From contig NZ_JAIFZS010000025.1 of assembly GCF_019710635.1 (NCBI RefSeq), forward strand, positions 62,001 through 126,000: 64,000 nt of DNA, in the 5' to 3' direction. This document shows positions 27,412 to 36,126 of this stretch, piece by piece. Both the position numbers and the translations under genes were made by a program. Under the pieces are notes generated by a model. The model made no database searches and was not told the origin of the DNA. It saw nothing but the letters and a program-made list of their open reading frames with translations. This DNA comes from Mycolicibacterium xanthum. GTDB lineage: Bacteria; Actinomycetota; Actinomycetes; Mycobacteriales; Mycobacteriaceae. Numbering within the stretch: the first letter of the stretch is position 1; the number at the start of each line of letters is the position of its first letter.

Positions 27412-29319
27412 ATGCGCGCTGTACGGCCTTGCGGCGAGTACGGCAGTAGCCAAACCACCAAGCCCGAGAACCGCTCCGCAGCCCGCCAACGGTCGCCGGC
27501 AACCCTTCCTGCCGGGCTGTCCGACTTCGCCACGGTGGTGAGCCTGCAGAATCTTGTGGGTAACCGCGCGACCGCCGGAGCCGTGAAGCTACCCGCCCTG
27601 CGGCTGCAGCGGGCGTTGGACGCAGGCGCCGAATCTATCGCTTTGCCCGAGACCACCCCTTTGAATATCACCGGTAGCTATGAAGCTATCGATCCGGGTG
27701 CCTACAACCGGACCACGCTGCAATTCAACCAGGCTGGATATCACTTGGAGGGGTGGTACCAGAACCGCGAATCCCTGACCTTCGCCGGTCGGCAAACTCA
27801 GTCGATGACTCAGCGCCGCATCACCGCGGACCTTGTCGGCCAGGAGGGTGGAAAGACGCAGTTCCGCTACCATAAGTACGATTCGGCGACGGGGCGCTAC
27901 GTTTCCAGCGGCTTTCTCACGGTCCGTGAGGGCAGCAAGGGTTCCCCGTTGCTCACCATGTCCTCGGGCGGCTGGTCTCACGAATTTGAGCAAGTATCTA
28001 CCGCGCCGAGACCGCCGCAGGAGGCGATTGACGCATTGCCCGACGGGGTGCGCGAAATCATTGCAGCCGGCGTGGCTGCACCGCTGGATCGCGAGGAGCA
28101 CGAGAATCTAAATCACAACCTGGAAATCCTAGAACGACGTATTCGCGATTACTGGACTGAAGACAGCGACATCGTGAGGATTGCTCCAGCCAGTCACGCC
28201 GATGATTGCCTTGCGAAGATCTTTGCGATGCACGCCCACGAGCAGCGCCCCCTCGTGCGCCGGCTAGTCATGGAAAAGTTGATGTGCGACCTCTACACCC
28301 ATGAGGGCAACCAAAAATCGTACTGGAATTGGTTGCAGCTGTTAGTAATCGGACATCCGGAGTTCACCCGGGACGTTCAATCGCTATTGGGCTTCCGGTC
28401 TGACGGTGGCACCGATCAGATGAGGACGTACCGCTACGCGATCAATTTGTGGGGTTTCAGCGGTGACCTGCTGGCTGGCGCAGGCTTGATGGAAGGAACC
28501 TTCGAGATCGAATATCTTGGTGACGGTCCTGACGCTGCAGACAACACCGAGCCAGTGTGGCGGCGAGAACTGGGCATGGGAATTGTGCAGTTCTCCCTCG
28601 GTGCATCAGGTGGTTTCACCACAAATCTAATCACCCCGTGGTCGACGTTCGAGACTCCATACCCCTGGGATCCGCAGAACTTCAACGGACCCTTCTTGAT
28701 CACCGGCGTTCAGGCGTCCGCCTCGGTCGGCGCTGGTGGAGGCGGCAGCGCTGCCATGATGACAGTTTGGGGCGACGGCTCTTTGCCTCCCCTTCCGCTG
28801 CCTGGGTTCGGAGCGCTCGCAGAGGTCGGTATGCACGCCGGTATCGAGGCGGGCGGTACAGCAGGTTGGATTGGCGGAACCGATGATGAAATCCGTGCCA
28901 ACCTCACTCCTCCGCCAGAGGTGCGCGGCGAAGCAGCGTTCACCGCCTCGGAAGCAATTCATTTCGGTATCGACGATCCGCTGCTGTCCGCGGAGGGTAT
29001 CGCGGAGGTGCGACGAATCTCAGCGCTGCACCTCAGTACTCTCGAAAGCTCGAACACGAACATGCGAATCGATGGGTACGCCAGCACTACGGGCACAGAC
29101 GAGCACAACATGCAGCTGTCACTTTCTCGGTCGCAAAATGTGCTTCAGCAGATCAAGGACGTGGTCCCCGGCTTCGCTGTGCCAGATGAGCAGATAACCG
29201 TCACCGGGCATGGCGAGACCTCTGCGCGCGAATCAGGTGAGCAGGATCAGACCGAGAATGTGGCCTGGCGGCGGGTCGACATTGCGTTGAACGGCAGAAT
29301 TGTCCTGAGCCTCCGTTAG
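27412..29319 (+). CDS. Candidate eCIS cargo with C-terminal OmpA-like domain
   Basis: A 635-residue protein 29 bp behind DUF4157 with a strong GGAGG site. The N-terminus carries LQNLVGN (45-51) and RLQRA (64-68), shared with neighbouring island proteins. The middle (70-510) is unrecognised, with a Gly/Ala-rich stretch (SVGAGGGGSAAMM). The last 115 residues look OmpA-like: RIDGYASTTGTDEHNMQLSL, SRSQNVLQQI and TVTGHGETSA. Two hand-counted 60-base lines (28081-28140 and 28321-28380) have 31 and 30 G/C, about 50%, against 42 of 60 in the spike gene line 20041-20100. This suggests a separately acquired payload. Confidence 0.75.
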   Translation: MRAVRPCGEYGSSQTTKPENRSAARQRSPATLPAGLSDFATVVSLQNLVGNRATAGAVKLPALRLQRALDAGAESIALPETTPLNITGSYEAIDPGAYNRTTLQFNQAGYHLEGWYQNRESLTFAGRQTQSMTQRRITADLVGQEGGKTQFRYHKYDSATGRYVSSGFLTVREGSKGSPLLTMSSGGWSHEFEQVSTAPRPPQEAIDALPDGVREIIAAGVAAPLDREEHENLNHNLEILERRIRDYWTEDSDIVRIAPASHADDCLAKIFAMHAHEQRPLVRRLVMEKLMCDLYTHEGNQKSYWNWLQLLVIGHPEFTRDVQSLLGFRSDGGTDQMRTYRYAINLWGFSGDLLAGAGLMEGTFEIEYLGDGPDAADNTEPVWRRELGMGIVQFSLGASGGFTTNLITPWSTFETPYPWDPQNFNGPFLITGVQASASVGAGGGGSAAMMTVWGDGSLPPLPLPGFGALAEVGMHAGIEAGGTAGWIGGTDDEIRANLTPPPEVRGEAAFTASEAIHFGIDDPLLSAEGIAEVRRISALHLSTLESSNTNMRIDGYASTTGTDEHNMQLSLSRSQNVLQQIKDVVPGFAVPDEQITVTGHGETSARESGEQDQTENVAWRRVDIALNGRIVLSLR

Positions 29320-29428
29320 GGGCGAGTTCTGGTCACGAATGCCTGCACGGCGGGAAGGCCGTGGCGTAGTTGACACGCCGGCATCGAAGCGGCAGCCCAG
29401 GTCAGCGGGCCCTGACGAGAATAGGCGT

Positions 29429-32161
29429 TCAACCGATCACCAGCAGCTTTCGGATATAGCTGCCGGTCTTGCTCCACGGCACGATCATGTCCCGCTTGGA
29501 GGACCGTCCGGGATCGTCCACCTTCAGTCCGCTGTCGGTGATGGCCTCGACGCGGACAAAATGCCCGGGTGTCAACGCGACAATCTGGGCGCCGGAGTCG
29601 AGCAGCCCTCCGATGGCCTCGACGTGACGGTCGTGCCGGTTCGACACAGATGATCCGAGTCCGTCCCGGACATACGCGGACACCCCGAACTTGACGGCCA
29701 CCTCGGCCATCCGGCTCGGGAACAGGATGTCGTCCCACGCGCCTTTGACCGCGCCGCGAATGTCCTTTCCCGCGGCCATGTTGCGAGCCACCATCGCCAG
29801 TTGGAGGAAGTCCGGCAGGCGCAACCCGTCGAGGTCCTCACCGACCCTGTCGCTGTACTTGGTCTCGCGGTCGAACTCGCGCTTGTAGTTGTAGTGCTTC
29901 CCCGTTCCCTTGTAGTCGCGGATGCTCTGCAGTAGTTCGCGGTCCCCGCCGTAGCTCGAGGTGCCCTTGCCGAGCGCCTCGAGCGCCATCGCCATGCAGG
30001 TGAGATTGCAGGTGCGAGTCTTGCCCGAGGTCTCGAGGAAGTTGACGTTGCGCCCTTGGGAGTAATAGGGCGACAACGCGTTCAGTCTGCGATGCGCCCA
30101 GGTCTGCACCGCCTGGAGCTCCGCGGCGGGAAGGCCGGCGCTGTCGAGGCCATCGACCAGGGCGCGCAGCTCACCGATCTTGTCCACGAGTTCGTCGCGG
30201 GCGGCGCCCTGCTCTTCGTTCGCGACCTGCGCGATCGATCGCTGGAACGTCTCGAGGCTCTCGATCCGGAATCGTAGGTCGACCACGGCGGGATTGGTGT
30301 GCGCGGCTACCACCCCGGCGACCTCGGTGTCGCTGGCTCCGGTGCCCGCTCCGGCTCCGATGATCAGCGCGTTGTGGGTCTGTCCTGCGACCGAGACGAG
30401 CCCATCACCGTCGGTGTTCAGCGCGTCACGTTGGAAGCTCTTGATCGCGGCGGTGAGCCCTTCGTCGGTGTCGCCCGCCTGGTAGCCGAGTTCGCCGAGT
30501 CGTCGACGTACCGCGGCGACATCGGCTGAGTGGTTCGCGCCGCCTGATCCGACCGATCCGGATAGCGGCAGCGCAACAGAGGATTTCGGTGGTGTCGTGG
30601 ATGGTCCCGGCGCTGGCGTCGGATCGGGTTTGGGTGCGGGCGCTACCGGGTCAGGCGACGGCTCGGGGGAGGGTGCGGTGGGCGGCGTCGACTTGGTTGA
30701 CCCGCCTGACCAGACGCGGTTGAGCGCACCCAGCGTCTTCCCGCCCGGGTCGATCCGCCCATCCCCGGTTTTCATGCCGGCTTCTTGCTGCTGGAACAGC
30801 CGGATCGCGTCGACCAGTGCCTGGGCGCTGATCGACAGCTTGGCTCTCCCGAGGCCGATGAACCGCAGTAGCACAGCCGCCAGCTCGAGCGGCTTGTTGT
30901 CGCCGTTGCGCCCGACCGAGCCCTTGAGTTGCAGTGGTGACAGCAGGGTTGTGGTGGCCATGACGGTAGTCAGGGGCGAGCGCGCGAGGTCGAGCGCACC
31001 CGCAAGATCGTCGGGCGCCGCCGAAGGACCGGACGGTGCCTGCGGTGCAGGTTCCGGGCTCGGCACTGGCGTAGGGTCCGGCCTGGTGGGGGTCTCCGCC
31101 CCGGGCGGTTGCCAGGGGCTGCCGCCCGCACGGTCGGAGCGCAGCTGGCGGAACCGGGCGAGCGTCCGCGTCCAGTATTTGGAGCTGCGGTCGACGGCGT
31201 GCTGGGACTGGTGAGCCACCGCACGCTCGAGCACGTCTTCGTCGGACAGCTGCGGGTTTGCTGCGACGATACGTCGCACTGCCCCTTCGATGTCGACGCG
31301 CGGAAGCCGCCAGCCGCCTTCGCCCTCGGCGGCCGCTTCGATGCGGGCGCCCAGATCGTCCTGACTCCCGTCCGCCTTCGGGCGGGTCAAGGCGACCCGC
31401 TGCCAGGCGGCGGCGTCCTCGCCGAAGCCCTTGATGATGTAGACCCGGATATCGGCGGCGCGCAGATTGGCGGTCCGCGCACCATCCGTTTCGGCGAACT
31501 GGTCGGCGACTTTGGCCCGCAGGTTCTCGTCCTTCTTGAGCGCGCTACGCCCCCCGTGGGCCGTCATCGTGGTGCGTAGCTCGTTGAATACTTTTCGGCT
31601 GAGGAGCAGACCTTCCAGGTCGGCGTCGGTGAGTCTGCTTCGTGCCAGCCAGTTCTTACCGCGGTCTGCGATGCGCGCCTTCAGCGTCGGCACCGTCTCG
31701 ACGCCGGAGCCGTTGACCGCGATGTCCCAAATGATGCCGACACGGTACGTGATCGCGTTTGCTTCCTTCACGTCGTTGCGGCTCAGGTCGAGCTCGTCGA
31801 GCTGCTCGTCGGACATCTTCTTGAGCGTTGATACCGTTCGCGACGCGATATGCTGCGAGGCGCTTGCGTAGGACGCCGACACGCCGGCGACGGTGTGCAT
31901 GGTGGATTCCCTGACATTGCCACCCGTCTCGGTGCCCACGATGGCGCCGAACACATCCGACGCCAGATCACCGAGCACGCCGGGCGAGCGAGGTTTCGTC
32001 TGTTCGTCCTCGCCGGGCGCACGCTGGAGAAGGACCGAGATCGCGTGGTTCCCCGCAGCGCATTGGAGGCTCAGCAGCCCGCCCGAGTGGCCCGCGGTCT
32101 TCTGCCGCTGCCCTCCGGTGTTCGAATCAGACTGCGGCACTTCCTGCTGAACGCGCCTCAC
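29429..32161 (-). CDS. Candidate eCIS effector: peptidoglycan-binding-like domains plus C39-like cysteine peptidase
   Basis: A 910-residue multidomain protein (counted from GTG 32161; the frame is open to 32236). LQCAAGN (32-38) and LLQRA (44-48) sit at the N-terminus. A helical region follows, then a Pro-rich linker, a degenerate PG-binding-like repeat (QLKGSVGRNGDN), a second linker, and a clear PG_binding_1-like module (VAAVRRRLGELGYQAG). The C-terminus has a C39-like fold: TRTCNLTCMAMALEAL (Cys about 718/722), TPGHFVRVEAI (His about 867) and KVDDPG (Asp). No secretion signal is visible. Wall binding plus peptidase suggests a lytic or processing payload. Confidence 0.75.
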   Translation of the reverse strand: MRRVQQEVPQSDSNTGGQRQKTAGHSGGLLSLQCAAGNHAISVLLQRAPGEDEQTKPRSPGVLGDLASDVFGAIVGTETGGNVRESTMHTVAGVSASYASASQHIASRTVSTLKKMSDEQLDELDLSRNDVKEANAITYRVGIIWDIAVNGSGVETVPTLKARIADRGKNWLARSRLTDADLEGLLLSRKVFNELRTTMTAHGGRSALKKDENLRAKVADQFAETDGARTANLRAADIRVYIIKGFGEDAAAWQRVALTRPKADGSQDDLGARIEAAAEGEGGWRLPRVDIEGAVRRIVAANPQLSDEDVLERAVAHQSQHAVDRSSKYWTRTLARFRQLRSDRAGGSPWQPPGAETPTRPDPTPVPSPEPAPQAPSGPSAAPDDLAGALDLARSPLTTVMATTTLLSPLQLKGSVGRNGDNKPLELAAVLLRFIGLGRAKLSISAQALVDAIRLFQQQEAGMKTGDGRIDPGGKTLGALNRVWSGGSTKSTPPTAPSPEPSPDPVAPAPKPDPTPAPGPSTTPPKSSVALPLSGSVGSGGANHSADVAAVRRRLGELGYQAGDTDEGLTAAIKSFQRDALNTDGDGLVSVAGQTHNALIIGAGAGTGASDTEVAGVVAAHTNPAVVDLRFRIESLETFQRSIAQVANEEQGAARDELVDKIGELRALVDGLDSAGLPAAELQAVQTWAHRRLNALSPYYSQGRNVNFLETSGKTRTCNLTCMAMALEALGKGTSSYGGDRELLQSIRDYKGTGKHYNYKREFDRETKYSDRVGEDLDGLRLPDFLQLAMVARNMAAGKDIRGAVKGAWDDILFPSRMAEVAVKFGVSAYVRDGLGSSVSNRHDRHVEAIGGLLDSGAQIVALTPGHFVRVEAITDSGLKVDDPGRSSKRDMIVPWSKTGSYIRKLLVIG

Positions 32162-32196
32162 CGCTATCACGATAAGCCGAAGCGCCACCGTCGGTT

Positions 32197-32210
32197 TTCC
32201 CCTTCGGGCA
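32197..32210. promoter_or_regulatory. Palindromic operator upstream of the C39 effector gene
   Basis: TTCCCCTTCGGGCA differs from the shared TGYCC-N4-GGGCA dyad by one base and lies 36 bp before the GTG at 32161. That placement favours 32161 over the upstream TTG at 32236 as the start. Confidence 0.5.
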
Positions 32211-33029
32211 ACCGCAGGGGAGAACTGTCGCCACAACGCAGCGTGCTCCCGCAGTGGCTGGATCAGGCTCTTCGCGATCGCACCCCAAATGGTTCTGATC
32301 TCTTACGGGCCGTTCGGAAGAGGCGACATGACGGAATGGTGGGAACTGCGGGCGGAGAGGGCCATCGCTTTGCTGGCCCCTGAAGCGGCTCTTGTTTCGG
32401 TGAGCAGATCCTCGTGCGCTTCCCGGCTTGTGACGGGCGCGCCCAGATTGTCTCCCGCCCAGCGGTCACATGGGACCGATGCCGGTGGCGCGAGCAGCGC
32501 CACCGACGACTCAGTTGCCTACTGTGTGGCCACACCGGCGAGTGGACCGCGCCGCGTACGCAACGCGGGTTCGTGCTCGTTCCTGATCCTGTGCGCGGAT
32601 GATCCGCATTTCGGGCGCCCGCCATGGCTGCAGACGGACTGTTGTGGTGGCCATACGCTTTGGTGTTACAACGCCGAGCATGTCGGTGTTCTCGAGGTAT
32701 ACCTTGTCGCCCCGATTCGTCAACGCGGTGAGCACCTCGGCTCGATGAGCATGATCGAACGCTTGCCGGCCGGCTCAAGTCTGCCAAACATCGACAGGAT
32801 GCACTGTCGCAGTCGACCGACCGAGGCCGCTGCTCGACCAACCTGCCGTGAACTGACAATTGTATCGCGACGCCGATGAATCCGGGTTGCATCAAAGCAG
32901 ACTTCGCTCACAGTTCTGGGTTCAGCCATCGCAGCGAGTTAGTTTGTTGCTGTTCGGTTTTGGGCCTCCTGCACTGGCACCCTGATCAGGCTGCCCGGAT
33001 TTGTCGGTAGGGACTGCCATGCTGAGGTT
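32211..33029. other. About 820 bp without a supported gene
   Basis: Open frames exist on both strands (for example 32289-32879 plus and 32511-32735 minus), but none has a good ribosome site, a recognisable domain or a normal residue mix. The sequence looks like decayed or non-coding DNA between the C39 gene and the HNH gene. Confidence 0.5.
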
Positions 33030-34358
33030 ATGTCTTCGTCGACTGCTTGTGGGGTGGTGGGGCTGAGTCCTCTTGACCGGCTGGATGCGTTGTTTGACGA
33101 GTTGTCGCAGTTGGCGGGTCAGCGCAACGCGATCGACGGCCGCATCGTGCAGATCGCCGCCGAACTGGACCGCCACCAGCTGTTGGGCATCACCGGAGCA
33201 CGGTCGGTGGCCGCGCTGATGGCCTGGAAAACCGGCTGCTCCCCCAACAACGCGCAGACCATCACCGCCATCGCCGAGCGCCTCGACGATTTCCCGCGCT
33301 GCGTAGCCGGACTGCAGGAAGGCCGACTGTCCCTGGATCAGGTCGGCGTCATCGCCGAACGCGCCGGACAGGGCTCCGATGACCACTACGCCGAGCTGGC
33401 CCGCTACGCCACGGTCACCCAGCTGCGCACCGCGGTCAAACTCGAACCCCGCCCCACCCCCGAGCCCGATCCCCGCTTCCAGCCACGAGCCACGATCAGT
33501 AAGGGCAGCGATGAGCAGTACACCTGGTGGCGCATCAAACTGCCGCATTTGGAGGCCGCGACGTTCGACGCCGCCCTGCAATCCCACCTCGACGCGCTGG
33601 TCGCCGACTACAAACGTGACCACGACACCGGCGGGCAGGACGGTCACGGCGGGCAGGACGGTCGCGGCCCCGGCGGCCCCGGCGGCCCGGGGGGCCACGA
33701 GATCGGTGAGCGCGCCACCGATACCGCGGCACCGTTCCCGACCACGATCGACGCGTTTATGCGGCTGGTCGAGGCCGGCTTCGACGCCGAAGCCGCCGCC
33801 CGCCCGCATGGGCACCGCACCACTGTGATCGCGCATCTGGACGTCAAGGACAAGATCGCCGCCCTGCACCTGGGCCCGCTGCTGTCCGAGGCTGAGCGCC
33901 AATACCTGCTCTGCGACGCCACCTGCGAGGTGTGGTTTCACCGCGACGGGCAGCCGATCGGCGCCGGGCGCACCACCCGGCTGATCAGCCGGCGGCTGCG
34001 CCGCGCGCTGGAGCACCGCCATCCCACCTGCGCGGTGCCCGGGTGTGGGGCCACCCGCGGCCTGCACGCTCATCACCTGCGGCACTGGGAACACGGCGGG
34101 CTGACCGAGCTGGACAACCTGGTGCTGCTGTGTCCTTACCATCACCGGCTGCATCACCGCGGCGGCATCACCATCACCGGACCCGCCCCCCGCATCACCG
34201 TCACCGACCGCTTCGGCCGACAACTCAGCTCCGCATCACTGGCCCGCCCCCCCACCCAACCCCCACCTGCGGCACCGCCCTACCGTGGACCCACCGGCGA
34301 ACGCGCCGACTGGTGGTGGTACGACCCCTACGAACCCCCAGCACCAGACACCAACTAG
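33030..34358 (+). CDS. HNH endonuclease signature DUF222 protein (13E12 repeat family)
   Basis: A 442-residue protein with the DUF222 start (LDRLDALFDELSQLAGQRNA and AAELDRHQLLGITGARSVAA). An HNH nuclease motif lies at the end: CAVPGCGATRGLHAHHLRHW, then LVLLCPYHHRLHH. This is the 13E12 repeat family, present in many copies in mycobacteria and thought to be mobile or selfish, although transposition is not shown. A short Gly-Pro-rich insert lies between the domains. It interrupts the eCIS-related genes and has no obvious link to them. Confidence 0.92.
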   Translation: MSSSTACGVVGLSPLDRLDALFDELSQLAGQRNAIDGRIVQIAAELDRHQLLGITGARSVAALMAWKTGCSPNNAQTITAIAERLDDFPRCVAGLQEGRLSLDQVGVIAERAGQGSDDHYAELARYATVTQLRTAVKLEPRPTPEPDPRFQPRATISKGSDEQYTWWRIKLPHLEAATFDAALQSHLDALVADYKRDHDTGGQDGHGGQDGRGPGGPGGPGGHEIGERATDTAAPFPTTIDAFMRLVEAGFDAEAAARPHGHRTTVIAHLDVKDKIAALHLGPLLSEAERQYLLCDATCEVWFHRDGQPIGAGRTTRLISRRLRRALEHRHPTCAVPGCGATRGLHAHHLRHWEHGGLTELDNLVLLCPYHHRLHHRGGITITGPAPRITVTDRFGRQLSSASLARPPTQPPPAAPPYRGPTGERADWWWYDPYEPPAPDTN

Positions 34359-34550
34359 ACCGGGCAGCCGGCGGTCACCGCCTCCCAGCGCGGGTCATCG
34401 CTCAAACACCCTGGCGCGTAGAGGAATCAACGCACCACCCGCGGGCCGCAAGCCGGTGTCAAGATCCGCGCTGACGCACGTAGAAATCGAGTCGGGGCGT
34501 TGCCGACGGCCTGCCGCACAACGGGCACCTGCGGGGCGGTGCCCGGCTGC

Positions 34551-35078
34551 TCAGTGGGACCCAGGCGGTGAGGTTCTCACAGATGGTCCACCCTTCAGGA
34601 CCTGGGTGCCACCGGCGAGGTTGTCGTGTAAGCCCTCTTTGGTAGGGCTGTAGTGGATGGTCGCGGCGATGGTGATGTACACGACGCCGAAGAGCGAATA
34701 GCTGACGGCGTCGGCAGCGGCAAGCGGTAGAACAAGGTGGATGGGAAGGATGTCCAGCAACTCGAACGAGTTGCGGAAAGCTGACTGCCTGAGCACAGGA
34801 TTGGGCATGCCGCCGGGCCCGCGCACGGACAGACCCAGAACCTTCTTGGCCGGGGTCCAGCCCAGGGTGATCTCGAAGACCACAAAGTAGCCAAAAGTGA
34901 CCACGGCAAGGATCACTTCGAGGACGTAGCTTGCGATTGCGTCCTCCGACTCCGCGTACAACCACAGCAGGGGGAACACCAAGAATGCAATCAACAACCA
35001 GTCCAGCAGTCGTGCAGCGAAACGCCTTCCGAGTCGGCCCGGTTCAGGCCCGGAAGGCCGGCGGCCAGGGAACTCCAC
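34551..35078 (-). CDS. RDD-family membrane protein (3' part of a frameshifted gene?)
   Basis: A 175-residue protein with the RDD pattern RLGRRFAARLLDWLLIAFLV, a central GWTPAKKVLGLSVR and three or four membrane helices. RDD proteins are poorly understood; some act in ion exchange. It starts at GTG 35078, sharing one base with the stop of the DUF2510 ORF. Just upstream, in this same frame but without a start codon, the DNA still encodes RRAYWDGAQWVSRY, a DUF2510 signature. This implies that the gene once continued upstream. Confidence 0.7.
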   Translation of the reverse strand: MEFPGRRPSGPEPGRLGRRFAARLLDWLLIAFLVFPLLWLYAESEDAIASYVLEVILAVVTFGYFVVFEITLGWTPAKKVLGLSVRGPGGMPNPVLRQSAFRNSFELLDILPIHLVLPLAAADAVSYSLFGVVYITIAATIHYSPTKEGLHDNLAGGTQVLKGGPSVRTSPPGSH

Positions 35079-35314
35079 TACGTCATAGCTGCGGTAGCGG
35101 GATACCCACTGTGCGCCGTCCCAGTAGGCGCGTCTGCACTCCGTTGCAGATCGCGGTCGGATGCGCCAACTGTTCCGTGCCGGCCATCAACTGTAGGCCA
35201 CGCCGAAGGCGCCGGGACGGACTGTGGATGGTAATTCTCCATCCAGCGAGCGCCGTCGAAGTAGCGTTGCCGACCCGATCCTGCCGGATCGACGTACCGC
35301 CCAGGCGAAACCAT
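35078..35314 (-). pseudogene. DUF2510 N-terminal fragment, probably frameshifted from the RDD gene
   Basis: A 78-residue ORF opening with PGRYVDPAGSGRQRYFDGAR, a textbook DUF2510 domain, which usually precedes membrane domains such as RDD. A strong GGGGGAGAG site precedes the ATG. After about residue 42 the sequence loses domain character and stops exactly where the RDD frame begins. The second DUF2510 signature is visible in the other frame, so a frameshift (or sequencing error) around 35140-35190 probably split one protein in two. Confidence 0.6.
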
Positions 35315-35377
35315 CTCTCCCCCTCACGTTAGCGGTACGCCTCCAGTGGCTACAGGCCGTCGCCCGCGTCGAGCGGG

Positions 35378-35818
35378 CTAGCCAAGGGAGTAAACGTAGA
35401 TCAGCGGAATGGCGAAGCCCACTCCGAGACCGGCGCTGACCCAGTCGGCAATCTTTTGGCCGCCCGCGGCAAGGTGGGCTTCGAACTGGGTGCCCTGGTA
35501 ATACTCGGCTACGAGATGGCCGATTCCCGCGTAGGCACCGAAGACGACCACGTACCAGATGCCCAGCGGCCAGATGTCGACGGGCATCAGGAAGGTGAGT
35601 GCCCCGGCGATCATGATGGTCGCCAAGATGACTGCGGCGAAGCCGAATCCGGCTTCGGCCTTCTTGTCCCAATTCCAATAGTCCAATGCCAGCAGTGTGC
35701 CTCCCGCGATTGGGCTGCCGAAGCCGCTGGCCCAGGAGACGCCGGCTGGCGAGAATGCGCCGTGTCCGGTCGTCTCGACAGGTGCTGCGGCGTGTGAAGG
35801 TCGTGTCGTCGAATCCAT
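35378..35818 (-). CDS. Hypothetical small membrane protein
   Basis: A 146-residue protein with a Pro/Ala/Thr-rich N-terminal 25 residues and four hydrophobic segments (FGFAAVILATIMIAGALTFL, WPLGIWYVVVFGAYAGIG and others). I do not recognise a family. ATG 35818 has a GGGGGAA ribosome site a few bases upstream. It follows the RDD gene on the same strand with a 63-bp gap and could form a small membrane operon with it. Confidence 0.65.
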   Translation of the reverse strand: MDSTTRPSHAAAPVETTGHGAFSPAGVSWASGFGSPIAGGTLLALDYWNWDKKAEAGFGFAAVILATIMIAGALTFLMPVDIWPLGIWYVVVFGAYAGIGHLVAEYYQGTQFEAHLAAGGQKIADWVSAGLGVGFAIPLIYVYSLG

Positions 35819-36126
35819 TGCGGTTCCCCCGTTGCCGTTGTGCAGGTCAGTGGGCTGTCGACACATCGACGATCAACGACAGCCCCGTAATGTCGGCGCT
35901 ATGGCCCGGCGCCGCCGGTGACCACGTCCGTAGGGGCATCCGATGGGGACACAGCCCAAGCCGAACGGGCCTATCCGGAGACAAGCCCGACGACGGCGCC
36001 AAGCGCATGCGACCGCGACGAGCGCATACAACGGCGCGGCGGGTGCAGGGATCCGGGTGGCCAGGGTAGCCGGTCCGGGCCTGGGGAGCGCGCTCCTCAC
36101 GTAGCGCCCAGATCCTTGAATTTGCC
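35819..36126. other. Intergenic region with one inverted repeat
   Basis: No supported gene. An inverted repeat pairs GGGCTGTCG (35852-35860) with CGACAGCCC (35877-35885) around a 16-bp loop, about 35 bp upstream of the small membrane protein. It could be an operator or the terminator of the lipoprotein gene transcribed towards it. Confidence 0.45.

Noticed and set aside
32263..32895. Minus- and plus-strand frames in the gene-free stretch
   Set aside because: No ribosome site, domain or normal composition; kept as non-coding.
32922..34223. Minus-strand open frame of 433 codons
   Set aside because: Antisense to the HNH/DUF222 gene, which has full domain support.
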